DNA of 42,643 nucleotides from an uncultured Bacteroidales bacterium (lineage in GTDB: Bacteria > Bacteroidota > Bacteroidia > Bacteroidales > Bacteroidaceae), in the NCBI GenBank assembly GCA_902801475.1, contig CADCIO010000023.1, forward strand, positions 1 to 42,643, read 5' to 3'. This document shows positions 27,151 through 35,553 of the stretch, piece after piece. Made by a program: the position numbers and the translations under genes. Within the stretch, counting starts at the first letter, position 1. Each line of letters begins with the position of its first letter. The notes below the pieces were generated by a model. It saw only the letters and a list, made by a program, of their open reading frames with translations, searched no databases and was not told the DNA's origin.

Positions 27151-27791
27151 ACAAGATTCAACTGATTGATACATTGCCAAATGTGTTTCTGAATCGTACG
27201 GACATCGTGAGCGACATCTGGAACCAGAGGGTGGAGTTTGAGAAGGAGAAAGTGTATCTTGTGGAGGCCAATTCGGGTACGGGAAAATCGTCCCTATGCA
27301 GCTACATCTATGGCTACCGACATGACTATCAGGGACAGATTCTCTTCGATGGTGAAGACATACGCAAGTATTCGGTGACTCGCTGGACGGACATCCGTAA
27401 GCACCACTTTTCCTTGTTGTGGCAGGAACTCAGGATGTTCCCCGAACTGACGGCGTGGGAGAATGTGGACATCAAGAACAAGCTGACAGGACATCAGACG
27501 AAGGAGCAAATCCTGACTTGGTTTGAGATGCTGGGCATCAGCGATAAGCTCAATGCCAAGATGGGACGCATCTCCTTTGGTCAGCAACAACGTGTGGCGT
27601 TGATTCGTGCTTTGTGCCAACCTTTCGATTTCCTGTTTGTGGATGAGCCTATCAGTCACCTCGACGATGCCAACTCTGCCATCATGGGAGAAATCATGGT
27701 GGAAGAGGCAAGGAAGCAGGGTGCAGGCATCATCGCCACGAGCATCGGCAAGCATATCGAACTGGCATACGACCATGTGTTTAACCTCTAA
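27147..27791 (+). CDS. ABC transporter ATP-binding protein
   Basis: A 214-residue ATPase. Walker A is ANSGTGKSS (41-49), the signature is SFGQQQRVALIRAL rather than canonical LSGGQ, and Walker B is FLFVDEPISHLDD. The size and FtsX-like permease neighbour resemble MacB/LolD-type systems. The first five residues after Met repeat those of the preceding lipoprotein (KIQLI). Confidence 0.9.
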   Translation: MNKIQLIDTLPNVFLNRTDIVSDIWNQRVEFEKEKVYLVEANSGTGKSSLCSYIYGYRHDYQGQILFDGEDIRKYSVTRWTDIRKHHFSLLWQELRMFPELTAWENVDIKNKLTGHQTKEQILTWFEMLGISDKLNAKMGRISFGQQQRVALIRALCQPFDFLFVDEPISHLDDANSAIMGEIMVEEARKQGAGIIATSIGKHIELAYDHVFNL

Positions 27792-27803
27792 ATTGTGACG
27801 AAG

Positions 27804-29003
27804 ATGAATTTGGTTTGGAAACTTTTACGTCAGCACATCAGCATTCCTCAGTTTGTGGGATTCTTCTTCGCCAACCTGGTGGGCGTGGTCATTATCCTCT
27901 TGGGTGTGCAATTCTATCAAGATTACAAGGCGCTCGACAACGAGGATAGCTTCATGAAGGCTGATTACCTGATTGTCAACAAGAAGATTGGGGCGCTGGC
28001 GGGACTAACTGGAGCGCAGAACACGTTCAGTACTGACGACATCGATGAGTTGAAGGCAGAGCCGTTTGTAGAACACATCGGTGCATTCACGCCCAGTTCC
28101 TACAATGTGCGGGCTAAGTTCAATGTGGAAGGCTTCGTGAGTTTCTCTACGGAGATGTTCTTCGAGAGCGTGCCCGACGATTTTGTGGATGTGGAGAGCG
28201 ATGCATGGAATTATAAGGAGGGCAGCAGCGACATCCCCATCATCCTGCCTAAGAACTATCTTGACCTCTACAACTTCGGCTATGCCCAGGGCAAGGGACT
28301 TCCTAAGCTCAGCGAAGGCATCCTTGGGGCGATGAAGCTCCAGATTCAGATAGACGGCAATGGTCAGCACGGCGATTTTGATGGTCGCATCGTGGGCTTC
28401 TCTTCACGTTTGAACACGATTCTTGTGCCAGAGCAGTTCATGCGTTGGGCGAATCAGCAATATGCCAGTGGAAATGCCGCCAAGGAACCGACTCGTCTGA
28501 TTGTCGAGGTGAGCAATCCGACGGACGACCGCATCACGAGTTTCTTGCAAGACCACGACTATGAGACGGATGAGGACAAGCTGGATGCATCGAAAACGAC
28601 GTTCATCCTGCGTGTCATCGTCAGCATCGTCATGGTGGTGGGTGTGGTCATCAGTATCCTCTCATTCTACATCCTGATGCTCAGCGTATTCCTCCTCGTA
28701 CAGAAGAACAGCACGAAACTGGAAAACCTCTTGCTCATCGGCTATTCTCCAGCTAAGGTGTCTTTCCCATATCAGGCATTGACCGTGGGACTGAATGTGC
28801 TGGTGCTCATCTTGGCGGTGGTCATCATGCTGATGGTTCGTGGTGTCTATCTGGAGATGTTTGAGAACTTCTTCCCTGACCTTGAGGTGCCAGGCATCGG
28901 ACAAGCTCTTCTTGTAGGTGTGATGCTGCTGGTCATTGTCAGCATCTTCAACATCATCGCCGTAAGGAACAAGGTCATGAGCATTTGGAAACGAAAGGAA
29001 TAA
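27804..29003 (+). CDS. FtsX-like ABC transporter permease
   Basis: A 399-residue membrane protein with the MacB/LolC topology. One N-terminal helix (about 14-36) is followed by a large periplasmic domain (about 45-265), then three C-terminal helices (about 270-300, 320-350 and 365-385). I use ATG 27804; a GTG at 27795 is also possible and adds three residues. The absence of a second FtsX protein suggests a homodimer. Its partner is the adjacent ATPase, and the cargo may be the DUF4836 lipoprotein or its substrate. Confidence 0.85.
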   Translation: MNLVWKLLRQHISIPQFVGFFFANLVGVVIILLGVQFYQDYKALDNEDSFMKADYLIVNKKIGALAGLTGAQNTFSTDDIDELKAEPFVEHIGAFTPSSYNVRAKFNVEGFVSFSTEMFFESVPDDFVDVESDAWNYKEGSSDIPIILPKNYLDLYNFGYAQGKGLPKLSEGILGAMKLQIQIDGNGQHGDFDGRIVGFSSRLNTILVPEQFMRWANQQYASGNAAKEPTRLIVEVSNPTDDRITSFLQDHDYETDEDKLDASKTTFILRVIVSIVMVVGVVISILSFYILMLSVFLLVQKNSTKLENLLLIGYSPAKVSFPYQALTVGLNVLVLILAVVIMLMVRGVYLEMFENFFPDLEVPGIGQALLVGVMLLVIVSIFNIIAVRNKVMSIWKRKE

Positions 29004-29028
29004 AGTAGAAGGATTGATGAATTGAACA

Positions 29029-30510
29029 ATGGAAAGAATCTCAAAATTATATAAGAAACTGACAGGAAAGGAGCCGCAGAGTATCGTGCCTCTTGCAGGT
29101 GCCGGTAGCAATCGCCAGTACTTCCGTCTCGTGGGTGAAGAGGAAGAATTGTCAAATGTCAACTGTCAATTGTCATCTCTCATCGCTGTCATTGGCACCA
29201 ATCAGGAGGAGAACGAGGCATTCATTGATTTGGCAAAGCGCTTCAAGGAGGGTGGCTTGCCTGTTCCTGCTGTGTTGGCAGTCTCTGATGACAGGATGGT
29301 TTATTTGCAGGAGGATTGTGGTGACACTTCTCTCTATGCGTTCATGGCGCAGCATCGTCAGGCAGATGGTACATTGGATGCTGAGGCGATGGAGGCTTTG
29401 AAAGCGACCATTCGTGAGTTGCCACGTTTCCAGTTCTTTCCCATCGTCAGCCACACTGCCGACAAGTTCTTCGACCATTGTTTCCCACAAAGGGAGATGG
29501 ATAGGACGAGCATCATGTTCGACCTCAACTATTTCAAGTACTGCTTCCTCAAGCTCAAGAGTGTCGAGTTCAACGAGTACAAGCTCCAACAGGACTTCGA
29601 GCGCTTGACTGATGATTTGCTTGATGACCAGCAGGACACCTTCCTCTATCGTGACTTCCAATCGCGCAACGTCATGCTGAAGGATGGAAAACCATATTTC
29701 ATTGACTTCCAAGGTGGTCGCCGAGGTCCTATCTATTATGATGTGGCATCTTTCCTTTGGCAATCTTCTGCCAAGTTCTCTGACGAGACACGAAACCTCC
29801 TCATTGACGAATACCTTAATGCCGTCGAATGTCAAATGGACAATGTCAAATTCAAGTGTCGTCTTCATCTCTTCGTCCTCTTCCGCATATTACAGGTGCT
29901 TGGTGCATACGGCTATCGTGGTCTGTGGGAAAAGAAGGCTTACTTCGCCAACAGCATCCCGCTTGCCATCCGCAACCTCCAGCAGGAACTTGCCCTTGGC
30001 ACTTGTGATGCCTATCCTTATTTAAAAGAGGTGGCACAGTCGCTCATCGACCTCAATGCCGAAGAAGAGAAGTGCAGGGCAGGGGAAGACCATCTTGTTG
30101 TTGACGTCTTCTCCTTCTCCTTTAAGAAGGGTATCCCCGAGGACCAATCTGGCAATGGTGGCGGCTATGTGTTTGACTGCCGAAGCACCAACAATCCTGG
30201 TCGCTATGCTGAGTACAAGACCCTTACCGGACTTGACCAGTCCGTCATCGACTTTCTCGAGCAGGACGGCGAAATCCTTACCTTCCTCGAGAGTGTCTAT
30301 CGACTCGTCGATTTTCATGTCGCCCGATTCCAGCAGCGTGGTTTCACCCACTTGCAAGTTTCCTTCGGATGCACCGGCGGACAGCATCGCTCTGTCTATA
30401 GTGCCCAGCATGTTGCCGAACACATCCACGAGAAATTTGGTGTAGAAGTCCGCATCTGTCATCGTGAACAGGGTATCACTCAACTCTTACCTCTTACCTC
30501 TCATCGCTAA
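29029..30510 (+). CDS. Kinase (AmgK-like) fused to RapZ C-terminal domain
   Basis: A 493-residue fusion. Residues 1 to about 330 are an aminoglycoside-phosphotransferase-like kinase, with a GAGSNRQYFR nucleotide-binding loop near 23-32, catalytic YRDFQSRN (D209) and metal-binding FIDFQGGRRGP. Residues from about 355 match the C-terminal domain of RapZ, a glucosamine-6-phosphate sensor (VDVFSFSFKKGIP, FDCRSTNNPGR, FGCTGGQHRSVY). The next gene is a MurU-like nucleotidyltransferase, so the kinase may act on anomeric MurNAc/GlcNAc as AmgK does. The gene carries heptamer arrays at 29147-29174, 29824-29851 and 30484-30504. The last one encodes the C-terminal LLPLTSH. Confidence 0.85.
   Translation: MERISKLYKKLTGKEPQSIVPLAGAGSNRQYFRLVGEEEELSNVNCQLSSLIAVIGTNQEENEAFIDLAKRFKEGGLPVPAVLAVSDDRMVYLQEDCGDTSLYAFMAQHRQADGTLDAEAMEALKATIRELPRFQFFPIVSHTADKFFDHCFPQREMDRTSIMFDLNYFKYCFLKLKSVEFNEYKLQQDFERLTDDLLDDQQDTFLYRDFQSRNVMLKDGKPYFIDFQGGRRGPIYYDVASFLWQSSAKFSDETRNLLIDEYLNAVECQMDNVKFKCRLHLFVLFRILQVLGAYGYRGLWEKKAYFANSIPLAIRNLQQELALGTCDAYPYLKEVAQSLIDLNAEEEKCRAGEDHLVVDVFSFSFKKGIPEDQSGNGGGYVFDCRSTNNPGRYAEYKTLTGLDQSVIDFLEQDGEILTFLESVYRLVDFHVARFQQRGFTHLQVSFGCTGGQHRSVYSAQHVAEHIHEKFGVEVRICHREQGITQLLPLTSHR
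29147..29174. repeat. Four-unit heptamer array inside the kinase-RapZ gene
   Basis: Four adjacent 7-bp units with consensus AANTGTC (29147-29153, 29154-29160, 29161-29167, 29168-29174); the first and last are identical. They encode the residues SNVNCQLS near 41-49, between the nucleotide-binding loop strand and the next strand. The unit is not a multiple of three. Confidence 0.85.
29824..29851. repeat. Second heptamer array inside the kinase-RapZ gene
   Basis: Four 7-bp units (29824-29830, 29831-29837, 29838-29844, 29845-29851); units two and four are identical (GTCAAAT) and unit one differs by one base. They encode VECQMDNVK near residues 266-275. Confidence 0.78.
30484..30504. repeat. Three-unit heptamer array at the end of the kinase-RapZ gene
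   Basis: Two identical CTCTTAC units (30484-30490, 30491-30497) and a variant CTCTCAT (30498-30504) precede the TAA at 30508. They encode the last residues (LLPLTSH), so the C-terminus looks repeat-derived. Confidence 0.8.
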
Positions 30511-30514
30511 AATA

Positions 30515-31288
30515 ATGAATGCACTGATTTTCGCAGCCGGTCTCGGCACTCGTCTCAAACCCCTTACCGACACCATGCCCAAGGCGATGGTGCCCATCTG
30601 TGGCAAACCCCTCGTGCAGATACTTATCGAGAAACTGAAGGGTATCGGCGTCACAAAGATTGTCATCAATGTTCATCATTTCGCTCAGCAAATCATTGAT
30701 TTCGTCGAGGCCAACAACCGTTTCGGTATCGACATCCGTTTCAGCGACGAAACCGACCAGCTCCTCGAGACGGGTGGGGGACTCAAGAAGGCAGCACGCC
30801 TCTTCTCCAACGATGAACCCGTTCTGGTTCACAACGTTGATATTCTCTCTAACGCAGACCTCCTCTCCCTCTACGATGAAGTCCTTGCCACAGGTACTAC
30901 GACTCTTCTCGTCTCTCAGCGCCAAACTCAGCGCTACCTCCTTTTCGATGACACCAATCGCCTCGTCGGATGGACAAACATCGCCACAGGAGAAGTGCGT
31001 TCACCCTTCCCCGAAATCAAAGCGCTGGAAAAACAATCGCATGATTTGTGGCCCAACTTGCCCCTTACTTTTTGCCCCTCACTCTTTGCCTATTCCGGTA
31101 TTCAGGTCTTCCATCCCTCTCTACTTCCGTTCATGGAATCGTGGCACGGCAAGTTCTCCATCATCGATTTCTATCTCTCCATCTGCGACAGTGTCCCCAT
31201 CCGCTGCCACTTCGACCCCCATCTCAACCTTCTTGATGTAGGTAAACTCGACACCATCGCCAAGGCCGAGGAATTTTTGTCGGCGTAG
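30515..31288 (+). CDS. MurU-like sugar-1-phosphate nucleotidyltransferase
   Basis: A 257-residue GT-A-fold nucleotidyltransferase. The N-terminal signature MNALIFAAGLGTRLKPLTD holds GLGTRLKP (9-16) and PKAMVPICGKP (22-32), and VHNVDILSN carries the metal-binding Asp. Its length and context after an AmgK-like kinase fit MurU, which makes UDP-MurNAc from MurNAc-1-phosphate; other hexose-1-phosphates are possible. I start at ATG 30515, four bases after the upstream stop. A 14-bp-period repeat at 31058-31090 lies within the gene, just before the FAYSGIQVF strand. Confidence 0.85.
   Translation: MNALIFAAGLGTRLKPLTDTMPKAMVPICGKPLVQILIEKLKGIGVTKIVINVHHFAQQIIDFVEANNRFGIDIRFSDETDQLLETGGGLKKAARLFSNDEPVLVHNVDILSNADLLSLYDEVLATGTTTLLVSQRQTQRYLLFDDTNRLVGWTNIATGEVRSPFPEIKALEKQSHDLWPNLPLTFCPSLFAYSGIQVFHPSLLPFMESWHGKFSIIDFYLSICDSVPIRCHFDPHLNLLDVGKLDTIAKAEEFLSA
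31058..31090. repeat. 14-bp-period repeat inside the nucleotidyltransferase gene
   Basis: Units at 31058-31071 and 31072-31085 share TTGCCCC in the same phase, with a partial third at 31086-31090. The period is two heptamers. It encodes about ten residues (LPLTFCPSLF) upstream of the conserved SGIQVF strand, a segment longer than I would expect for this fold. Confidence 0.75.
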
Positions 31289-31322
31289 GCAATATAGGGA
31301 ACAGTTCGTGTTGATTTGATAA

Positions 31323-32363
31323 TTATTGACGACTGTTGCCGACCTTCATGAGCAGGAGGCCGAGGGCTGTGAAGAAGAGTTCGCGAACTCGGCAGATGAT
31401 GCTGATGAAGAGGCCGATGTCGGCGGTCATGCCCAGCTGGGCGACGGACATGGCGAATCCTCCTTCGCGGCCGCCCAGTTGAAGGGGCAGGAAGAAGAGG
31501 AGGTTGGCGAAGAGACTCGTGAAAGAGAGGATGAGGAAGGAGAGGAGGAAAATTGAAAGTTGAAAGTTGAAAGTTGAAAGTTGGGAGTCGGCGCCGACGT
31601 GGAAGAGGAGGAGCATGAAGTAGATTTCGAGGCTTTGCATGATGCGGCCAATGTATTCGAGGGCAAAACTGGCGTAGAAGCTGCGTTGGTTTTGCCCTTG
31701 CAGTTCGGAAATCTGGTGGTCGATTTTCTGGAGGTCTTCCTGGTGGTCGTCGGCGAAGCGTCGTGCCCATCGTTTCAGTCCGGGGATGTGGTTGAGGAAT
31801 CGGACGAGGCGTACGACCATGCCGTTTTTGTAGCCGCGGATGAAGAGGTAGATGCCGGCTGCGCAGAAGCAGAGCATGAGGAGGAGGACGATGCCCATGC
31901 CGATGCCGAGGGGAAGGATGCCGCAGAGGGCGAGGAGGAGATAGACGAGGATGCTGGTGGTCCAGAACCAGAAGTGGGCGAAGATGTGCATCATGGCGAA
32001 GAGCAGCACGGAGGAAGTGGCGCGCTGGGTGCCGATGTAGGGTTTCAGCTCCATGATCTTGTAGGGTTCGCCGCCCATGAGTCCGGCTGGCGTGGCGTAG
32101 TTGAGCGCGAAGCCGGTGATGGTGAGCTTGAGGATGCGCCAGAAGGGAATGGGGCATGGACCTGAGCCGCGTATGATGATGCGCCAGGTCCATGCGTTCA
32201 TGATGTATAGGATGATCCAGAGGATGAGGATGGCGATGAGCCAGTAGCCCGCGTGGAGGATGTCTGCCCAGAGCTGGGCAAACGAGACCTTGAAGGTGAA
32301 CAGCATCACGATGACCGCGATGAGTCCGAAGGCGAAGAAGATGTTGCGGGTCTTATTCTTCAT
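31323..32363 (-). CDS. Flippase-like / LPG-synthase-TM family membrane protein
   Basis: A 346-residue multi-spanning protein of the lysylphosphatidylglycerol-synthase TM (UPF0104) family, with about eight helices. Signatures include YATPAGLMGGEPYKI (about 93-107) and the C-terminal FFLPLQLGGREGGF with CRVRELFF. The aminoacyl-transfer domain of MprF is absent, so it may flip or move a lipid. It overlaps the 3' end of pdxA by 11 bp. Codons are strongly G/C-ending, like map and tsaD. A heptamer array encodes QLSTFNFQLS before the last conserved helices. Confidence 0.85.
   Translation of the reverse strand: MKNKTRNIFFAFGLIAVIVMLFTFKVSFAQLWADILHAGYWLIAILILWIILYIMNAWTWRIIIRGSGPCPIPFWRILKLTITGFALNYATPAGLMGGEPYKIMELKPYIGTQRATSSVLLFAMMHIFAHFWFWTTSILVYLLLALCGILPLGIGMGIVLLLMLCFCAAGIYLFIRGYKNGMVVRLVRFLNHIPGLKRWARRFADDHQEDLQKIDHQISELQGQNQRSFYASFALEYIGRIMQSLEIYFMLLLFHVGADSQLSTFNFQLSIFLLSFLILSFTSLFANLLFFLPLQLGGREGGFAMSVAQLGMTADIGLFISIICRVRELFFTALGLLLMKVGNSRQ
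31555..31582. repeat. Four perfect heptamer repeats inside the flippase-like gene
   Basis: Four identical GAAAGTT units (31555-31561, 31562-31568, 31569-31575, 31576-31582), the most perfect array in the window. On the coding (minus) strand they encode LSTFNFQLS in a region that should enter a membrane helix. Slippage by one unit would shift the frame. Confidence 0.92.
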
Positions 32364-33438
32364 CCTCGATCTGGTCGAGCTTCAGCTTGTCGGAGTCGTC
32401 GCGCTTGGCAACGTACTGCTTCTGGAGGGGATTGACGCGCTCTCGGTCGAACCGGACGCGGTTGCGTGCCACGTCGATGGCAGTGTAGATGGCCTGACGG
32501 AACGACTGCTCGTCGTCAATCATGCACTTGCCTGCGATGTCGTAGCCGACGCCGATGGCTGGTGCGGTGCGGAGCAGGGGAAGTCCGGCGGTGAAGTTGA
32601 TACCCTCGTTCTGGGCGATGGACTTGAAGGTTGATGCGCCCTGGTCGTAGTACATGGCGAGGACGGCGTCGAAGTGCTTGTAGTTCTCGGTGCCGAAGAA
32701 CTCGTCAGCAGGGTAGGGACCCATGCAGCGGACACCACGCTTGAAGAGCTCGTCGATGACGGGGATGATGATGTCCTGCTCCTCCTTGCCGTTGGCGAGT
32801 GGATTGAGGGCGAGGACGGCGATGCGTGGATTGTCGATGAAGAAGTCGCGCTTGAGGGTGTTGTGGAGAATGACCAGACGCTCGGCGAGCAAGTCTTTGT
32901 TGATGCGGGCTGGAATCTCGGCAACTGGAATCTTGTCAGTGGCCAGCGCGATGCGCAGATTGTTTGCGATGAATATCTTGAGCGCCTTGCGTCCCTCGCC
33001 GATGGTCTCTTCGATGTAAGCGGTCTGGCTCTTGAATGGGAGACCGTCGATGCGCTTGATGGTGGCGTTGTTGAGCGGCATGGTCACGAGTGCGGCAATC
33101 TTCCCGTCGCGCAGGTCGGTCAGCGCCATGTCGAGCGAGGTGAGTGCCGCCTTGCCTGCCTCCTCTGTGGCCTGTCCGAAGTCAATCTTCTGCTCGTCCT
33201 CGCCAAAACAGTTGACCATGTTGAGCTGTCCGTCTCTGGCAGCATCGGCCGAGTCAACGACCTGGAAACTGGTCTGGCTGCCGATGGTCTTGCGGTGGTA
33301 GGTCGCCGCCTTCGGAGAGCCATAAATGATGGGCGTGCAGATGGATGCCATCTCTTCTGTTTCGAATGTATTCAGTATCAGCTCGTAGCCGATACCATTG
33401 ATATCACCTTGTGTGATGCCGATTTTAATTCTTTCCAT
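32353..33438 (-). CDS. pdxA: 4-hydroxythreonine-4-phosphate dehydrogenase
   Basis: NAD-dependent, metal-binding dehydrogenase of the DXP-dependent pyridoxal phosphate pathway (361 residues). The N-terminus IGITQGDINGIGYEL replaces the usual G-D-P-x-G-I-G motif, as in Bacteroidetes PdxA. TMPLNNATIKR and a metal-site YYDQGASTFK in the C-terminal half are present. It overlaps genes at both ends (14 bp with the DUF4837 gene, 11 bp with the flippase-like gene). Confidence 0.93.
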   Translation of the reverse strand: MERIKIGITQGDINGIGYELILNTFETEEMASICTPIIYGSPKAATYHRKTIGSQTSFQVVDSADAARDGQLNMVNCFGEDEQKIDFGQATEEAGKAALTSLDMALTDLRDGKIAALVTMPLNNATIKRIDGLPFKSQTAYIEETIGEGRKALKIFIANNLRIALATDKIPVAEIPARINKDLLAERLVILHNTLKRDFFIDNPRIAVLALNPLANGKEEQDIIIPVIDELFKRGVRCMGPYPADEFFGTENYKHFDAVLAMYYDQGASTFKSIAQNEGINFTAGLPLLRTAPAIGVGYDIAGKCMIDDEQSFRQAIYTAIDVARNRVRFDRERVNPLQKQYVAKRDDSDKLKLDQIEDEE

Positions 33439-34471
33439 TTTCTTCTTTTATATTATCTTCTTCACTTGGAGTTTCTAAAGTATATAAGGCTGCTTCGAGC
33501 CTACGGAGCATGGTGCGCTTCATCTTATTAGGCGCATACACAAAACCTTCCACCACGATGACACGATTGTTCTTCTCGTCCAACCTGGTATGACTGATGA
33601 AGGGACCACCCATCGCATCGTTGCGCATTTCCCACAATCCACGTGTCTCCATTGCAAACTTGCCGTTCACAGTGATGTTCTTCGTCCACACATATTCAGG
33701 GTTGGTCTGCATCCACTGAGTCGGCTTTTCGCCAGGGATGTTGCGTTTCATGATGGTGTCGCGAAGGGCGATGTAAGGCTTCTTCGTGAACATCTTCTCA
33801 CTCACGTAGGGGAGGGAGTAGATGCAAATGTTCTGGATGGAGGACAAACCGTCATCGCTTGCCCAGATGAAATCCTCACCCACCTTCATTTTCTTGATAT
33901 CGACAGGAATGTAGAACTCGCAGTCAAACATCTCCTTCACCTGCTTGGCAAACTTCACATTGTGCTGGAAGTAGAGGTCGTTGGCTGTGCGATTGATTTC
34001 CTCGCTGGTGATCAGTCCCTCGATGCCCTTGGCGTGTTCCGTGATATAGACGGATGCCTCCACCTGATTGGGTGCATGGAGTGTGAGAATCATCTGAGGG
34101 GTGGAATGCACATCCTTCTCCACCGTCATCTTCGCCATTGTGTATTCCTTACCAATCTGAATGCGGAAGATATTGCGGAACAGGTTTGTGATATTATCGT
34201 AGTGTGCCTCTGTGACGTGACTCTTGTGGAACTGAGGCTCTTGTTGGGGAAGACCCAGCAGGGGCTTGTCGAGGATGCGTTGCAGCGCTGCACCTGCATA
34301 ACCATTCCACACACTATCGTCAGCCACCACCATCACTTCGTAAGGATTGCCTGACGAAACGGGTGTGAGCAAGCTGGCACTTCTGCGACGGCGTCCGTTT
34401 TTGGTGGGGTTGTCACAAGCGGCAAAAGCACAAGCGATGAGTAAAAGTATTGCTATCAGTCTAAATTTCAT
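33425..34471 (-). CDS. DUF4837-family lipoprotein
   Basis: A 348-residue lipoprotein with lipobox FAAC and Cys19. A basic NGRRRR patch follows, then NPYEVMVVADDSVWNG typical of DUF4837, a Bacteroidetes-specific family without a known function. It is translated between rlmN and pdxA, with a 20-bp gap upstream and a 14-bp overlap downstream. Confidence 0.88.
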   Translation of the reverse strand: MKFRLIAILLLIACAFAACDNPTKNGRRRRSASLLTPVSSGNPYEVMVVADDSVWNGYAGAALQRILDKPLLGLPQQEPQFHKSHVTEAHYDNITNLFRNIFRIQIGKEYTMAKMTVEKDVHSTPQMILTLHAPNQVEASVYITEHAKGIEGLITSEEINRTANDLYFQHNVKFAKQVKEMFDCEFYIPVDIKKMKVGEDFIWASDDGLSSIQNICIYSLPYVSEKMFTKKPYIALRDTIMKRNIPGEKPTQWMQTNPEYVWTKNITVNGKFAMETRGLWEMRNDAMGGPFISHTRLDEKNNRVIVVEGFVYAPNKMKRTMLRRLEAALYTLETPSEEDNIKEENGKN

Positions 34472-34491
34472 ATCGTTTGGTTTTCAGGTTA

Positions 34492-35553
34492 TTACTGTTC
34501 TGGTGATGTTGAACTTCCTGCGAGTGAACGGGTGGATAATAAGCCACATGCAGCCCAGATGTCTTGTCCTCTTGAGGCTCGGATAGTGGCTGTGATGCCA
34601 TGATTGTTCAGATAGTCGCGGAAGTGTTCCATCGTCTCCATCTCCACCTCGTTCAGTGGCACACCGGGTACACGATGCCAACGGATGAGGTTGACACGAC
34701 AGAAGAGGTCGCGTAGCAATTTGGTCAGTTCCTTGGCGTGAAGGGGAGAGTCGTTGGTACCCCCGAACATTGTATATTCAAACGTGATGCGTCGCTGATG
34801 ACTCCAGTCGTATTCCTTCAACAATGCCACGATGTCAGCAATGGGAAATTGCTTCTCGGCAGGCATCAGTTGCAGACGTTGTTCGTGAATGGGGGAGTGG
34901 AGCGACACAGCAACGTGGCATTCACTCTCATCCAGCAGTCGGCGCATGTTGTTCCTCAATCCCACCGTCGAGATGGTGATGCGTCTCGGACTCCAAGCCC
35001 AACCATAATCCGCTGTCAGGATTGCTGTCGATTTCAGCACATTGTCGAGATTGTCCAAAGGCTCCCCTTGTCCCATATAGACGATATTGGTCAGAGGCGT
35101 CAGACCTTCTTCTTCGATGAATTGGTCAACAGCGTAGATTTGGTTGAGGATGTCCCTCACGGTCAAGTTGCCCTGCCAACCCTGCTTTCCTGTCTGGCAG
35201 AAGAGGCAGTTCATCTTGCATCCCACCTGGCAACTCACGCACAAGGTGGCACGATCACCCTCTGGAATATAGACCGTCTCCACAAACTTCCCGTTCTCAG
35301 TGGGGAAGAGATACTTGATGGTTCCGTCCTTGCTCCTTTGGATTTCTGTGGGAGCAGCGCACCCCACACAATACAACGAATCCAACTTCTCGCGGTTCGC
35401 TTTTGAGAGGTTGGTCATTTCGTCGATGGTATGCACATGTTTGCCATAAATCCATTGTGCTATTTGCTTAGCGGTGAATTTAGGCATAGAGAGTTGCAGG
35501 CACACGTCCTGCAACTCTTCCAATGTCATACCTATGAGGGGGTTGGTTACCAT
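34492..35553 (-). CDS. rlmN: Dual-specificity 23S rRNA/tRNA m2A methyltransferase
   Basis: Radical SAM enzyme that methylates C2 of A2503 in 23S rRNA and A37 of some tRNAs. It has 353 residues. The cluster cysteines are C112, C116 and C119 ([12 protein letters not shown]), and the methyl-carrying catalytic Cys near the C-terminus is about C336 in AACGLLS. It overlaps the end of glyA by 7 bp. An in-frame ATG at 35529 is a less likely alternative start. Confidence 0.94.
   Translation of the reverse strand: MVTNPLIGMTLEELQDVCLQLSMPKFTAKQIAQWIYGKHVHTIDEMTNLSKANREKLDSLYCVGCAAPTEIQRSKDGTIKYLFPTENGKFVETVYIPEGDRATLCVSCQVGCKMNCLFCQTGKQGWQGNLTVRDILNQIYAVDQFIEEEGLTPLTNIVYMGQGEPLDNLDNVLKSTAILTADYGWAWSPRRITISTVGLRNNMRRLLDESECHVAVSLHSPIHEQRLQLMPAEKQFPIADIVALLKEYDWSHQRRITFEYTMFGGTNDSPLHAKELTKLLRDLFCRVNLIRWHRVPGVPLNEVEMETMEHFRDYLNNHGITATIRASRGQDIWAACGLLSTRSLAGSSTSPEQ

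Noticed and set aside
29147..31582. CRISPR array
   Set aside because: The repeats are only 7 bp, without spacers, and lie in coding sequence; no cas genes are present.
31171..32193. Long Pro/His/Arg-rich frame overlapping the flippase-like gene on the same strand
   Set aside because: An alternative frame of a codon-biased gene. The composition is not protein-like and the real frame has family motifs.
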